A stretch of 64,000 nucleotides of DNA, from positions 1 through 64,000 of the forward strand of contig DASTYI010000034.1 in the NCBI GenBank assembly GCA_035765045.1, in the 5' to 3' direction. Shown piece by piece: positions 1-7,796 of the stretch. The notes under the pieces are model-generated. The model made no database searches, was not told the origin of the DNA, and saw nothing but the letters and a program-made list of their open reading frames with translations. A program made the position numbers and the translations under genes. How positions within the stretch are numbered: position 1 is the first letter of the stretch; every line of letters starts with the position of its first letter. This DNA is from Iamia sp035765045. Lineage in GTDB: Bacteria; Actinomycetota; Acidimicrobiia; Acidimicrobiales; Iamiaceae.

Positions 1-51
1 GACGGCTTCCCGTCGGATCCGATCGCCAGTTCGGGAGGATGGGGGGTGGGC

Positions 52-1041
52 CTAGAGGCCGAGGTGGGTGCGGAGGCCGGCGAGGGCCTGCGAGCCGGCG
101 GTGACGAGCAGGCCCGGCTCCTCGACCGAGGAGGCCACCGAGCCGGCGTCGAGCAGGGCCGCCAGCAGCGCCGGCACCCGCCCGACCGGGGCCCGACCGA
201 GCACCTGGACCAGGTCGCCGGTGTCGCTCCAGGTGGCGGCCTCGCACAGGCCGTCGACCGCGGCCCGGCCGGCGGCGTCGGGCCCGGGGGCCGGGAACAG
301 GGCCCGGACCACCCGCTGGCGCTGCGCCGTCAGCGAGGCCTCGAACAGCATGATCAGCCGGCCCAGCGTGGCCAGGTGGGCCGGGGTCCACATCGTCGCC
401 CGCCCGGCGGCGACGAGGCTGGCCTGCGAGCGCAGCACCGTGCCGCCGGCGATCTGCTTGAGCCCGTTGGCCTCGAGCGTGGTGCCGGTGGAGGTGAGGT
501 CGACGATCACGTCGGCCTGACCGCCCCGGGGGGCGGCCTCGATGGCCCCGAGCGACTCGACGATGCGGTAGTCGGTCAGGCCGTGGCCCCGGAAGAAGTC
601 GCGGGTCAGGTTGGGGAACTTGGTGGCCACCCGGATGGGCCGGCCGTGGCGGTGGCGGACGTCGTCGGCCACCTCGACCAGGTCGGCGATCGTCGTGACG
701 TCGAGCCACGGACGGGGCACCCCGACGACCAGGTCGGCCCGGCCGAAGCCGATGTCGGGCATGACGACGTGGATCGGCGAGGCCCCCTCGCCCAGGTGCT
801 CCTGGACCAGGTCGAGCCCGGTGATGCCGACGTGGACCTGCTCGGCGTCGAGCATCGACGGGATCTCGGTGGCCCGGGCCAGCACGACGTGGACGTCGTC
901 GAAGCCGGCGATGTGGGCCTCGTAGGACCGGGCCCCGCGGGTGCGCTTGACCGGGATGAGGCACTGCTCGAACAGCCGCATCACGCCGTCGGACAGCGAG
1001 CCCTTGCTCGGCAGGCAGAGGATCAGCGGACCGTCAGCCAT
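52..1041 (-). CDS. hisG: ATP phosphoribosyltransferase HisG
   Basis: First committed enzyme of histidine biosynthesis: joins ATP and PRPP to give N1-(5-phosphoribosyl)-ATP in the cytosol. The protein (329 aa) opens with LILCLPSKGSLSDGVMRLFE, typical of the HisG catalytic domain, and has the PRPP-binding stretch DVIVDLTSTGTTL near residue 180. The ATG at 1041 is chosen because it falls just inside the end of hisZ (8-bp overlap), as expected for translational coupling; a longer in-frame reading has no domain support. Short-form HisG enzymes are about 210-230 aa and need HisZ. This one pairs with hisZ but carries about 100 extra C-terminal residues that I cannot assign confidently to the regulatory domain of long-form HisG. 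Last gene of the hisS-hisZ-hisG operon. The family call is secure; the allosteric type is not. Confidence 0.9.
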   Translation of the reverse strand: MADGPLILCLPSKGSLSDGVMRLFEQCLIPVKRTRGARSYEAHIAGFDDVHVVLARATEIPSMLDAEQVHVGITGLDLVQEHLGEGASPIHVVMPDIGFGRADLVVGVPRPWLDVTTIADLVEVADDVRHRHGRPIRVATKFPNLTRDFFRGHGLTDYRIVESLGAIEAAPRGGQADVIVDLTSTGTTLEANGLKQIAGGTVLRSQASLVAAGRATMWTPAHLATLGRLIMLFEASLTAQRQRVVRALFPAPGPDAAGRAAVDGLCEAATWSDTGDLVQVLGRAPVGRVPALLAALLDAGSVASSVEEPGLLVTAGSQALAGLRTHLGL

Positions 1042-2497
1042 CGAGGGCCTCCCGGACGACGGCGGCCACGGTGCCGAGCTCGGCGGGGCGCTCGTCGCCA
1101 CCGGCGAGGCGCACCACGGTGAGCCCGTCGTCGGCGCCCACCACGACCAGGACGGGGACCCCCTCGGCCCGGGCCGCGGCCTCGGGGTCGTCGCCCCCGA
1201 GCCGGCAGGCCAGGCCCTCGGCCCGCAGGGCGCTGGCCACGGCGACGCAACGGGTTGTCGAGACGCCGTCGACGGCGGGGGCCACCACGGCGACGACGGT
1301 GGGGACGGCCGCCTCGGGGGCCGGCGCCCGGCGGACGAGGTCCTCGACGGCGAGGGCGAAGCCGACGCCCGGCACCCGGCCCCGGCCGGTGAGCGTGCCG
1401 ACCAGCTCGTCGTAGCGGCCGCCGGCGCAGAGGGCGTCGGCGCCGGGGTCGGTGGCCTCGATCTCGAAGATGAAGGACGTGTAGTAGTCGATGCCCCGCC
1501 GCAGCCCGGGGCGCAGGGCCACGGTGGCCGGGTCGATCCCGTAGGCAGAGATCATCTCGATCCGTCGGCGCCACGAGGCGACCAGCGCCCGCAGGCCGTC
1601 GCTGGCCAGGTCCTCGGCCACGGTGGCGAGCACGGCGACGGCGGCGTCGAGCGGCTGGTCGAGGGCGAGGAGGGCGCGCAGGTGGCCCTCGACCTCGGCG
1701 GGGACGGGCTCGACCGGCCGGGCCGTCGACCGGCTGACCAGCCGGGCGGCGATCTCCTCGGCGGTGCGGACGCCGATGGCCTCGGGCTCCAGGCCGCCGA
1801 TGATCCGGTCGAGCAGCTCGGCCCGCAGGGTCGGGGGGAGCTGGGCCACCAGGTCGTCGAGCTCCGAGCCCTCGGGGGCGGCGGCCGGGCCGGCGGCGGC
1901 CTGGTCGAGGAGGGCGGCGAGGGCGTCGGGGTCGCCGGCGGCGCGGCGCAGCGGCACCCGCGACCGCTCGGGGAGGAGGTCGGTCTCGACGGCGGCCTGG
2001 AGGAAGCCGATGTCGCTCACCACCAGCCGGCCGGGGGTGACGCCGTGCTCGACCAGGCTGGCCCGGGCCAGGGCCAGGACCTCGGCGTCGGCCAGCTCGG
2101 TGTCGGTCGCGCCGAGCAGCTCGACCCCGGCGTGGGTGAGCTGGCGGGCCCCGCCGTCGACCGGGGCGCCGTAGCGGAAGGTCGGGCCGACGTAGTACGC
2201 CCGCAGCTCGGTGGGGGCGTCGGCCGGCCGGCGGCCGTAGAGCCCGACGGTCGGGATGGTGAGCTCGGGGCGCAGGCACAGCTCCCGGCCGCTCGGGTCG
2301 GTGAAGATGAACATGTGCCGGCGGATGTCCTCGCCCGAGCGGTCGAGGAAGGGCACGGCGCTCTCGATCACGGGCGGCACGACCGGGGTGAACCCGTAGC
2401 GCTGGAACAGCGCCCGCAGCGAGGCGGCGACCTGCTCGGCCCGCACCGCCTCGGCCCCGCTGGCGTCCTCGATGCCGGCCACCGGCGGCACGGTCAT
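1034..2497 (-). CDS. hisZ: ATP phosphoribosyltransferase regulatory subunit HisZ
   Basis: Histidyl-tRNA synthetase-like protein (487 aa), read as the HisZ subunit that activates HisG and mediates histidine feedback. It shows the class II synthetase core: an HisRS-like N-terminus with FQRYGFTPVVPPVIES, a motif-2 region around FTDPSGRELCLRPELT, the HisA-like box RRGIDYYTSFIFEI, and a glycine-rich AGGRYDELVG. No clear anticodon-binding sequence is needed for this role. The ATG at 2497 overlaps the hisS stop by 4 bp (ATGA), and its own stop overlaps hisG by 8 bp, so all three are co-translated. It is the same length as the adjacent HisS. It could instead be a second HisRS paralogue, but its position directly before hisG favours HisZ. 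Confidence 0.82.
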   Translation of the reverse strand: MTVPPVAGIEDASGAEAVRAEQVAASLRALFQRYGFTPVVPPVIESAVPFLDRSGEDIRRHMFIFTDPSGRELCLRPELTIPTVGLYGRRPADAPTELRAYYVGPTFRYGAPVDGGARQLTHAGVELLGATDTELADAEVLALARASLVEHGVTPGRLVVSDIGFLQAAVETDLLPERSRVPLRRAAGDPDALAALLDQAAAGPAAAPEGSELDDLVAQLPPTLRAELLDRIIGGLEPEAIGVRTAEEIAARLVSRSTARPVEPVPAEVEGHLRALLALDQPLDAAVAVLATVAEDLASDGLRALVASWRRRIEMISAYGIDPATVALRPGLRRGIDYYTSFIFEIEATDPGADALCAGGRYDELVGTLTGRGRVPGVGFALAVEDLVRRAPAPEAAVPTVVAVVAPAVDGVSTTRCVAVASALRAEGLACRLGGDDPEAAARAEGVPVLVVVGADDGLTVVRLAGGDERPAELGTVAAVVREALDG

Positions 2498-3957
2498 GGG
2501 GCGACGATCTCCCGGACGACGGCGACCAGGTCGGCCCGGGCGACGGTGCGCTGGGCCGAACGGTCGGTGCGCCACTCGTCCCGGTCGGTGATCTCCTTGG
2601 ACCGCTCGGCCCCGGCGACCAGGTCCTTGACCTGGACCTCGCCGGCGGTGAACTCGTCCTCGCCGGCGATCACGGCCACCGGCGCGGAGCGCTTGTCGGC
2701 GTAGCGCATCTGCTTCTGGAAGCCCTGCGTGCCCTGGTAGAGCTCGGCCCGGATGCCGGCGGCCCGCAGCTCGTCGACCATGGCCTGGTAGTCGGGCAGG
2801 CGGTCGCGGTCCATCACGGTGACGACGACCGGGCCGGTGGCCGCCCGCTCGCCGGCCCGCTGCGAGCGGAGGGCGGCGAGGAGCCGGTCGACGCCGATGC
2901 TGGCCCCGCAGGCGGGCACGTCCTGGTTGGTGAACCGGCGGACGAGGTCGTCGTAGCGACCGCCCCCGGCGACCGAGCCGAACTGCCGGGGCCGGCCCTT
3001 CTCGTCGAGCGTCTCGAAGGTGAGGGCGGCCTCGAACACCGGCCCGGTGTAGTAGGCCAGGCCGCGCACGACGGTGGGGTCGAACACGATCTGGGGGTTG
3101 GCGCCGGGGCCGCCGAGGAGGCGGTCGATGGCGGCCAGCTCGTCGACGCCCTCGCGCCCGGTCGGGTCGTCGCCGACCAGCTCGGCCAGGGCGGCGACCA
3201 CGTCGGCCCGGTCGGCGGCGCCGGTGCCGGCGTCGATGAAGCGGAGGACCAGGGCGATCTGCTCGTCGGCCAGGTTCGCCCCGGGCACCTCGGCCCCCGA
3301 GGCGTCGGTGCGACCGGGGCCGAGCAGGTCGGCCACGGCGTCACGGCCGAGCCGGTCGAGCTTGTCGACCGAGCGGAGCACCTCGAGCTGCTTGGCCGGG
3401 TCGTCGACCCCGCTGCGGGCCAGGATCCCCGTGAGGACCTTGCGGTCGTTGACCCGGACCTCGTGCTGGTCGGGGCCCAGCCCGACGTTGGTCAACGCCG
3501 TCGACAGCAGGGTGCAGGCCTCGGCGTCGACCCCCATCGAGGCGCTGCCGACGGTGTCGAAGTCGCACTGGTAGAACTGCCGGAACCGGCCCGGGCCCGG
3601 CTTCTCCCGCCGCCACACCGGCCCGTACTGGTAGCGGCGGAACGGGGTGGGCAGATCCTGGCGGTTCTGGGCGACGAACCGGGCCAGCGGGGCGGTCAGG
3701 TCGTAGCGCAGGGCGATCCACTGCTCGTCGTCGTCGTGGAGGGCGAACACGCCCTCGTCGGGGGCGTCCTCGTCGGGGAGGTGCTTGCCCAGGGCGTCGA
3801 GGTACTCGATCGTCGGCGTCTCCAGCGGCTCGAAGCCGAACAGCCGGTAGGTGGCCATGATCGTCTCGATGGCCTCGGCCCGCTCGATCACGGTGTCCGC
3901 CGTGGCGTCGGCGAAGCCGAGCGGCAGCCGCGCCTTGGGGCGTCCGGGATCTCGCAC
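2494..3957 (-). CDS. hisS: histidine--tRNA ligase HisS
   Basis: Charges tRNA-His with histidine. The 487-aa product has the class II features expected of HisRS: LRYDLTAPLARF, motif 2 in RRYQYGPVWRREKPGPGRFR followed by QFYQCDFDTVG, the histidine-binding box RGLAYYTGPVFEA, motif 3 around GASIGVDRLLAAL, and a C-terminal anticodon-binding domain (VVVTVMDRD onward). I place the start at the GTG at 3957: it is preceded at a normal distance by AGAGGAAG, and the HisRS N-terminus (LPLGFADATADTV) follows within ten residues. Open frame upstream of this has no family similarity. First gene of the operon with hisZ and hisG; the stop overlaps the hisZ start by 4 bp. Retained motifs argue that this is the real synthetase and its downstream twin the HisZ paralogue. 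Confidence 0.93.
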   Translation of the reverse strand: MRDPGRPKARLPLGFADATADTVIERAEAIETIMATYRLFGFEPLETPTIEYLDALGKHLPDEDAPDEGVFALHDDDEQWIALRYDLTAPLARFVAQNRQDLPTPFRRYQYGPVWRREKPGPGRFRQFYQCDFDTVGSASMGVDAEACTLLSTALTNVGLGPDQHEVRVNDRKVLTGILARSGVDDPAKQLEVLRSVDKLDRLGRDAVADLLGPGRTDASGAEVPGANLADEQIALVLRFIDAGTGAADRADVVAALAELVGDDPTGREGVDELAAIDRLLGGPGANPQIVFDPTVVRGLAYYTGPVFEAALTFETLDEKGRPRQFGSVAGGGRYDDLVRRFTNQDVPACGASIGVDRLLAALRSQRAGERAATGPVVVTVMDRDRLPDYQAMVDELRAAGIRAELYQGTQGFQKQMRYADKRSAPVAVIAGEDEFTAGEVQVKDLVAGAERSKEITDRDEWRTDRSAQRTVARADLVAVVREIVAP

Positions 3958-4084
3958 TGGTCTTCCTCTGTCGCCGGGCAGGCCGCCGGCCATCCTGGTG
4001 CCCGCCCCGGCGGGGCGGCAAGCCCGTTGTCCCCGCCGCGCACGGGCCGCGACGCCGCCGGGCCGGGGGCGCCATGCTGGCGGC

Positions 4085-4852
4085 GTGACCGGGGCCGACC
4101 GATCCGCCGAGGTGACCGCCCGCCTGCGGGCCGCCGGGTGCATCGCCGCCGAGGAGGAGGCCGCCGCCCTGCTCGCCGCCCGGCCCGGCCCCGACGTGCT
4201 CGAGGGGTGGCTGCGGCGACGGGAGGACGGCGAGCCGCTGGCGTGGATCGTCGGCACCACCACCTTCGGCGGCCGGCCCCGGCGCGTCGACCCGGGCGTG
4301 TACGTCCCCCGGCCGCAGAGCGAGGAGCTGGCCCACCGGGCCGCCGCCGCCCTCCCCGCCGGCGGCCGTCTCCTCGACCTGGGCACCGGGTCGGGGGCGG
4401 TCGCCGCCGTGGTCGCCGACCGGGTGCCGGGGGCCGTCGTCGTCGGGGTCGACCGCTCCGCCGCCGCCGTCCGCTGCGCCCGGGCCAACGGCGTGGCCGC
4501 CGTGCACGCCGACCTGGCCGCCGCCCCCGTCCGCCCCCGGTCGATCGACGTGGTGGTGGCGGTGGCGCCCTACGTGCCGACCGATGCCCTCCGGCTGCTG
4601 CCCCCCGACGTCCAGCGCCACGAGCCCCGCCTCGCCCTCGACGGCGGGGCCGACGGCCTCGACCTGGTCCGGTCGGTCGCCCGCACCGCGGCCGCCGCCC
4701 TCCGCCCCGGCGGCTGGCTGCTGGTCGAGGTCGGGGGCGACCAGGACCGGGCCCTCGTCCCCACCCTCGCCGCCCTCGGCTTCGCCCCCGCCACCCCGTG
4801 GCCCGACGCCGACGGCGACCTCCGCGGCCTCGCCACCCGGCTCGGCCGGTAG
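4085..4852 (+). CDS. PrmC/HemK-related N5-glutamine methyltransferase, unknown substrate
   Basis: SAM-dependent methyltransferase of 255 aa. Residues about 45-80 resemble the PrmC entry region (GEPLAWIVGTTTFGG, then VYVPRPQSEEL). The SAM-binding glycine loop is LDLGTGSGAVAAVVADR near residues 100-115, followed by an acidic VVGVDRS. In PrmC the substrate glutamine is held by an (N/D)PPY motif; here the position reads VAPYVP, so the motif is degenerate. This matches the actinobacterial PrmC-related subfamily rather than the release-factor methylase itself. Starts at GTG 4085, 127 bp from and divergent to hisS. The following deaminase gene begins only 16 bp downstream, suggesting an operon. Substrate unknown. 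Confidence 0.75.
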   Translation: MTGADRSAEVTARLRAAGCIAAEEEAAALLAARPGPDVLEGWLRRREDGEPLAWIVGTTTFGGRPRRVDPGVYVPRPQSEELAHRAAAALPAGGRLLDLGTGSGAVAAVVADRVPGAVVVGVDRSAAAVRCARANGVAAVHADLAAAPVRPRSIDVVVAVAPYVPTDALRLLPPDVQRHEPRLALDGGADGLDLVRSVARTAAAALRPGGWLLVEVGGDQDRALVPTLAALGFAPATPWPDADGDLRGLATRLGR

Positions 4853-4868
4853 GAGCAGACTGCGGGGC

Positions 4869-5366
4869 GTGGACGACGAGGCGGGGATGGGGGCGGCGCT
4901 GGCGGTGGCGGCCGAGGGGCTGGCCGCCGGGGAGCTGCCGATCGGGGCCGTGGTCGTCATCGACGGCGCCGTGGTCGCCTCGGCCCACACCCAGGAGCGG
5001 GGCCAGCGCCGGCTGCTGGTCCACGCCGAGCTGCTGGCCCTCGACGCCGCCGACCGGACCCTCGGGGCGGCCCGCACCCGGGCCACGCTCTACACGACGC
5101 TCGAACCCTGCCTGATGTGCCTGGCCGCGGCGGCCACGGCGATGGTGCCCCGGGTCGTGTTCGCCCTGGGCTCGCCGGGCGACGGCGCCGCCGGGCTGGC
5201 CGCCGCCTGGGACGCCGGCCGGAGCGCGGAGCTCCCCCACGTCCGGCTTCCCGCCGTCGCCGGTGGGGTGGCCGCCGAGGCGGCGCGGTCGCTGTTCGCC
5301 CGCTACTGCGCCGACCGCCCCGACGCCACCGACGGCCTCACCACCTGGGCCCGGACCCTCCTCTGA
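4869..5366 (+). CDS. TadA-like zinc-dependent nucleoside deaminase
   Basis: Cytidine/deoxycytidylate-deaminase-fold enzyme of about 165 aa. It carries the zinc-site signature of the family: HAEL near residue 52 (His ligand and catalytic Glu) and EPCLMC about 35 residues later (two Cys ligands). This arrangement is shared by tRNA adenosine deaminase TadA, guanine deaminases and small nucleoside deaminases. The C-terminus (AEAARSLFARY) fits TadA-like proteins, but the tRNA-contacting residues cannot be verified by eye. Start: GTG 4869, with AGGAG about 14 bp upstream; ATG 4887 is the alternative. Lies 16 bp after the PrmC-related gene, likely co-transcribed. Confidence 0.72.
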   Translation: MDDEAGMGAALAVAAEGLAAGELPIGAVVVIDGAVVASAHTQERGQRRLLVHAELLALDAADRTLGAARTRATLYTTLEPCLMCLAAAATAMVPRVVFALGSPGDGAAGLAAAWDAGRSAELPHVRLPAVAGGVAAEAARSLFARYCADRPDATDGLTTWARTLL

Positions 5367-5418
5367 CGCCGCCCCGTCGTGCGCTCTGCTCCGTCGCGCC
5401 CGGATGCGTTGTCGTCGA

Positions 5419-5448
5419 CACGATCGCGATATATCGTGAGCACATCGC
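5419..5448. promoter_or_regulatory. candidate PadR operator/promoter
   Basis: Inverted repeat CACGAT-N8-ATCGTG at 5419-5438 overlaps a second dyad GCGAT-N13-ATCGC at 5426-5448. The AT-rich core (GATATATC) stands out in very GC-rich DNA. It lies 26-55 bp before the padR start codon, where an autoregulatory PadR site and promoter would be expected. Binding by the adjacent PadR protein is inference. Confidence 0.55.
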
Positions 5449-5473
5449 AACCGATCGTCCGAGGAGACGCACC

Positions 5474-6082
5474 ATGCACCCCCACCACCACGACACCCCC
5501 CCGTCCTGGATCCCCGAGGGCCCCGGCGGCCGCCGCCGGGGACGGGGCGGCCGCGGCGGCCGCTTCGGCGGCGGCCCGGGCTTCGGCGGGCCCGGCGGCT
5601 TCGGCGGCCCGCCCTTCCGCGGCGGCCATCGCCGGGCCCGGCGCGGCGACGTCCGCGCCGCCATCCTCGCCCTGCTGACCGAACGCCCCATGCACGGCTA
5701 CGAGATCATCGGCGAGCTCGACCAGCGCACCGAGGGGGCCTGGCGCCCCAGCCCCGGCTCGGTCTACCCCACCCTCCAGATGCTGGAGGAGGAGGGCCTG
5801 CTGGTGGCCGAGGAGGCCGACGGCAAGCGCCGCTTCGGGCTCTCCGACACCGGCAAGGCCGAGGCCGAGGGCCAGGAGGGCCCGCCACCGTGGGAGGCCC
5901 TGCTGGCCGACAGCGGCGCCGAGGCCGTCGACCTGCGCGAGGCCATGGGCTCGACCATCCAGGCCCTCAAGCAGGTCTTCCGGGTCGGGACGCCGGCCCA
6001 GCAGGCCCGGGCCACCGAGGTCCTGGCCGACACCCGGCGCCGGCTCTACGAGATCCTGGCCAGCGACGAGGCCGAGGCCTGA
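5474..6082 (+). CDS. PadR family transcriptional regulator with Gly/His-rich N-terminus
   Basis: A 202-aa regulator. Residues about 1-50 are low-complexity, with a histidine cluster (MHPHHHD) followed by Gly/Arg/Phe-rich repeats. Residues 55-125 form the PadR winged helix: ILALLTERPMHGYEIIGEL, SPGSVYPTLQMLEEEGL, and KRRFGLSDTGK for the wing. The C-terminal part (about 140-202) is helical and probably the dimerisation region. Start ATG 5474 has GAGGAGA eight bases upstream. PadR proteins usually repress their own promoter and a neighbouring transporter or enzyme gene; a palindromic site sits directly upstream. The His-rich tail could bind metal, but that is speculation. The next gene, a metallo-hydrolase, begins 40 bp downstream. 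Confidence 0.9.
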   Translation: MHPHHHDTPPSWIPEGPGGRRRGRGGRGGRFGGGPGFGGPGGFGGPPFRGGHRRARRGDVRAAILALLTERPMHGYEIIGELDQRTEGAWRPSPGSVYPTLQMLEEEGLLVAEEADGKRRFGLSDTGKAEAEGQEGPPPWEALLADSGAEAVDLREAMGSTIQALKQVFRVGTPAQQARATEVLADTRRRLYEILASDEAEA

Positions 6083-6091
6083 CATGACCGA

Positions 6092-6107
6092 TTGACCGGC
6101 CGGTCAA
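6092..6107. promoter_or_regulatory. perfect 16-bp palindrome before the MBL-fold gene
   Basis: TTGACCGGCCGGTCAA reads identically on both strands and lies 15 bp before the GTG start of the metallo-hydrolase. Its length and symmetry are those of a TetR-family operator. No cognate regulator is obvious; the nearest regulators are PadR (upstream) and the TetR at 12 kb. Confidence 0.45.
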
Positions 6108-6122
6108 GGTAGGTTCGGGGGC

Positions 6123-7178
6123 GTGAAGCAGGAGAAGGAGGAGGCCTCCGAGGAGGTGGTGGAGGTGGCGCCCGGCATCCGCCGGCTCCAGCTCCCCATC
6201 GACTTCACCGGCCTGGGCCACGTCAACTGCTACGCCCTGGAGGACGCCCGGGGCGTGACCCTGGTCGACCCGGGGCTCCCCGGCCCCGAGTCCTGGGCCG
6301 CCCTCCAGGCCCGCCTCGCCACCGCCGAGGTCCCGCTGGCCCGGGTCCACACCGTGGTCGTCACCCACTCGCACCCCGACCACTTCGGGGCGGCCGGGCT
6401 GCTGGCCGAGGAGACCGGCGCCGACATCGTCACCTTCGAGCGCTTCCGCACCCTCTTCGACCCCGCCGACCTCGACGAGAGCGAGCTGGAGGCGGCCGAC
6501 CCGGCCACCACCGACGACCCCGAGGCCGCCGGCGTCCCCCTCGGGTTCCGCCGGCCCCGGCCCTCGCCCTGGGGCGGCACGCCGCTCGGGCCGCCCCCCG
6601 AGCGCCTGGCCGAGATGCGGGCCCGGGCCGCCGAGGTCTTCCGCTGGTTCAAGGCGCCCCGCCCCACCGTCCGGGTCGCCGACGACCAGCGCATCACCCT
6701 CGGCGGGCGCGAGTGGATCGGGCTGTTCACCCCCGGCCACACCGACGACCACCTCTGCCTCTACGACGAGGAGCACGGCGTCCTCCTGGCCGGCGACCAG
6801 GTGCTGCCCACCATCACCCCCCACGTCTCGGGGTACCTGACCGAGGACTCGCTGGCCCGCTACGTCGACTCGCTCGACCGGCTGGCCGGGCTCCCCGACG
6901 TCGCCGTCGTCCTCCCCGCCCACGGGCACCCCTTCACCGACCTCCCCGGTCGGGTCGAGGCCATCAAGGAGCACCACGACGAGCGGCTCGACGAGCTGCT
7001 GCGGATCAGCGCCGAGCTGGGCGAGGCCAGCGTCGTCGCCCTCTCGCAGAGGCTGTTCGCCCCGCGCTCGTGGGGGGCGATGGCCGAGGACGAGACCTAC
7101 GCCCACCTCGAGCACCTCCGGACCCATGGCCGGGCCAAGGTCCGCGAGGAGGCGGGCATCCTCCTCTACACGACCTGA
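6123..7178 (+). CDS. metallo-beta-lactamase-fold hydrolase
   Basis: 351-aa metallohydrolase. It has the MBL zinc motif THSHPDHFGAAG near residues 80-92 (HxHxDH), a third histidine in PGHTDDHLCLY near residue 205, the bridging aspartate in LLAGDQVLP, and the last histidine in LPAHGHPF. An approximately 80-residue helical C-terminal tail (from about residue 275) resembles the winged-helix-like extension of LACTB2/glyoxalase-II-type proteins. The start is GTG 6123, just after a perfect palindrome. Substrate is unknown; thioester, lactone or nucleic-acid substrates all occur in this superfamily. Confidence 0.82.
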   Translation: MKQEKEEASEEVVEVAPGIRRLQLPIDFTGLGHVNCYALEDARGVTLVDPGLPGPESWAALQARLATAEVPLARVHTVVVTHSHPDHFGAAGLLAEETGADIVTFERFRTLFDPADLDESELEAADPATTDDPEAAGVPLGFRRPRPSPWGGTPLGPPPERLAEMRARAAEVFRWFKAPRPTVRVADDQRITLGGREWIGLFTPGHTDDHLCLYDEEHGVLLAGDQVLPTITPHVSGYLTEDSLARYVDSLDRLAGLPDVAVVLPAHGHPFTDLPGRVEAIKEHHDERLDELLRISAELGEASVVALSQRLFAPRSWGAMAEDETYAHLEHLRTHGRAKVREEAGILLYTT

Positions 7179-7246
7179 GACCCCTCCGTACAGGATCGAG
7201 CCGGTCGGCCATGGACGGTCTCACCGGGGCGGGGTCCACTGGGGCC

Positions 7247-7720
7247 ATGAGCACCGCCGGGGCCCTCACCGTCGTCGCCGCCGTGGCCGGCGGCCTGACC
7301 GCCGGGGTCTTCCTGGCCTTCTCGACCTTCGTGGTCCAGGGCCTCGACCGGAACCCCGCCCCCGTCGCCGTGGCCGCCATGCAGGGCATCAACGCCACCG
7401 CCCCGCACCCGCTGTTCATGCTCCCGCTCTTCGGCGGGCCGCTGGTCGGCATCGCCGCCGCCGCGGTCGCCCTGGCCGGGGGTGGCGAGGTGGCCGACGG
7501 CTGGGTGGTGGCCGGCGCCGTCGCCGGGTGCGTCCCGGCACTGACGACCGTGGCCTTCCACATCCCCCGCAACCTCGCCCTCGACCGGCTCGACCCCCAG
7601 GCCCCCGACGCCCCGGACCGGTGGGCCCGCTACGTGCGGGTGTGGGTGGCCGGCAACCACCTCCGCACCCTCGCCGCCCTGGCCGGCACCGTGGCCATGA
7701 CCCTCGCCCTGGTGCCCTAG
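7247..7720 (+). CDS. DUF1772 (anthrone oxygenase-like) membrane protein
   Basis: 157-aa integral membrane protein with four predicted hydrophobic helices (about residues 5-28, 55-78, 85-108 and 135-157). The loop after helix 1 (FSTFVVQGLDR) and the sequence FHIPRNLALDRLDP before the last helix are typical of the DUF1772 family, some members of which are anthrone oxygenases. ATG 7247 is preferred over ATG 7211 because it begins immediately before the first helix. The real reaction is unknown. It ends within 3 bp of a strong inverted repeat shared with the convergent dGTPase gene. Confidence 0.72.
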   Translation: MSTAGALTVVAAVAGGLTAGVFLAFSTFVVQGLDRNPAPVAVAAMQGINATAPHPLFMLPLFGGPLVGIAAAAVALAGGGEVADGWVVAGAVAGCVPALTTVAFHIPRNLALDRLDPQAPDAPDRWARYVRVWVAGNHLRTLAALAGTVAMTLALVP

Positions 7721-7796
7721 GCCGGCGCCCCCGAACCGGTGTCACCAGGCCCGGCGCCCGCTGCCCCTGATGGCACCGGTTCGCCTAGGCGCCGGC
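7717..7796. terminator. bidirectional terminator-like inverted repeat
   Basis: GAACCGGTG at 7733-7741 is complementary to CACCGGTTC at 7774-7782, extended by outer GGCGCC-rich arms. It lies exactly between the ends of two convergent genes (7720 and 7785) and could terminate both. No U-tract is visible, as is common in high-GC actinobacteria. Confidence 0.55.

Noticed and set aside
1034..2497. A second functional histidyl-tRNA synthetase.
   Set aside because: Its place between hisS and hisG, overlapping both, fits HisZ better; the upstream paralogue keeps the clearer synthetase motifs.
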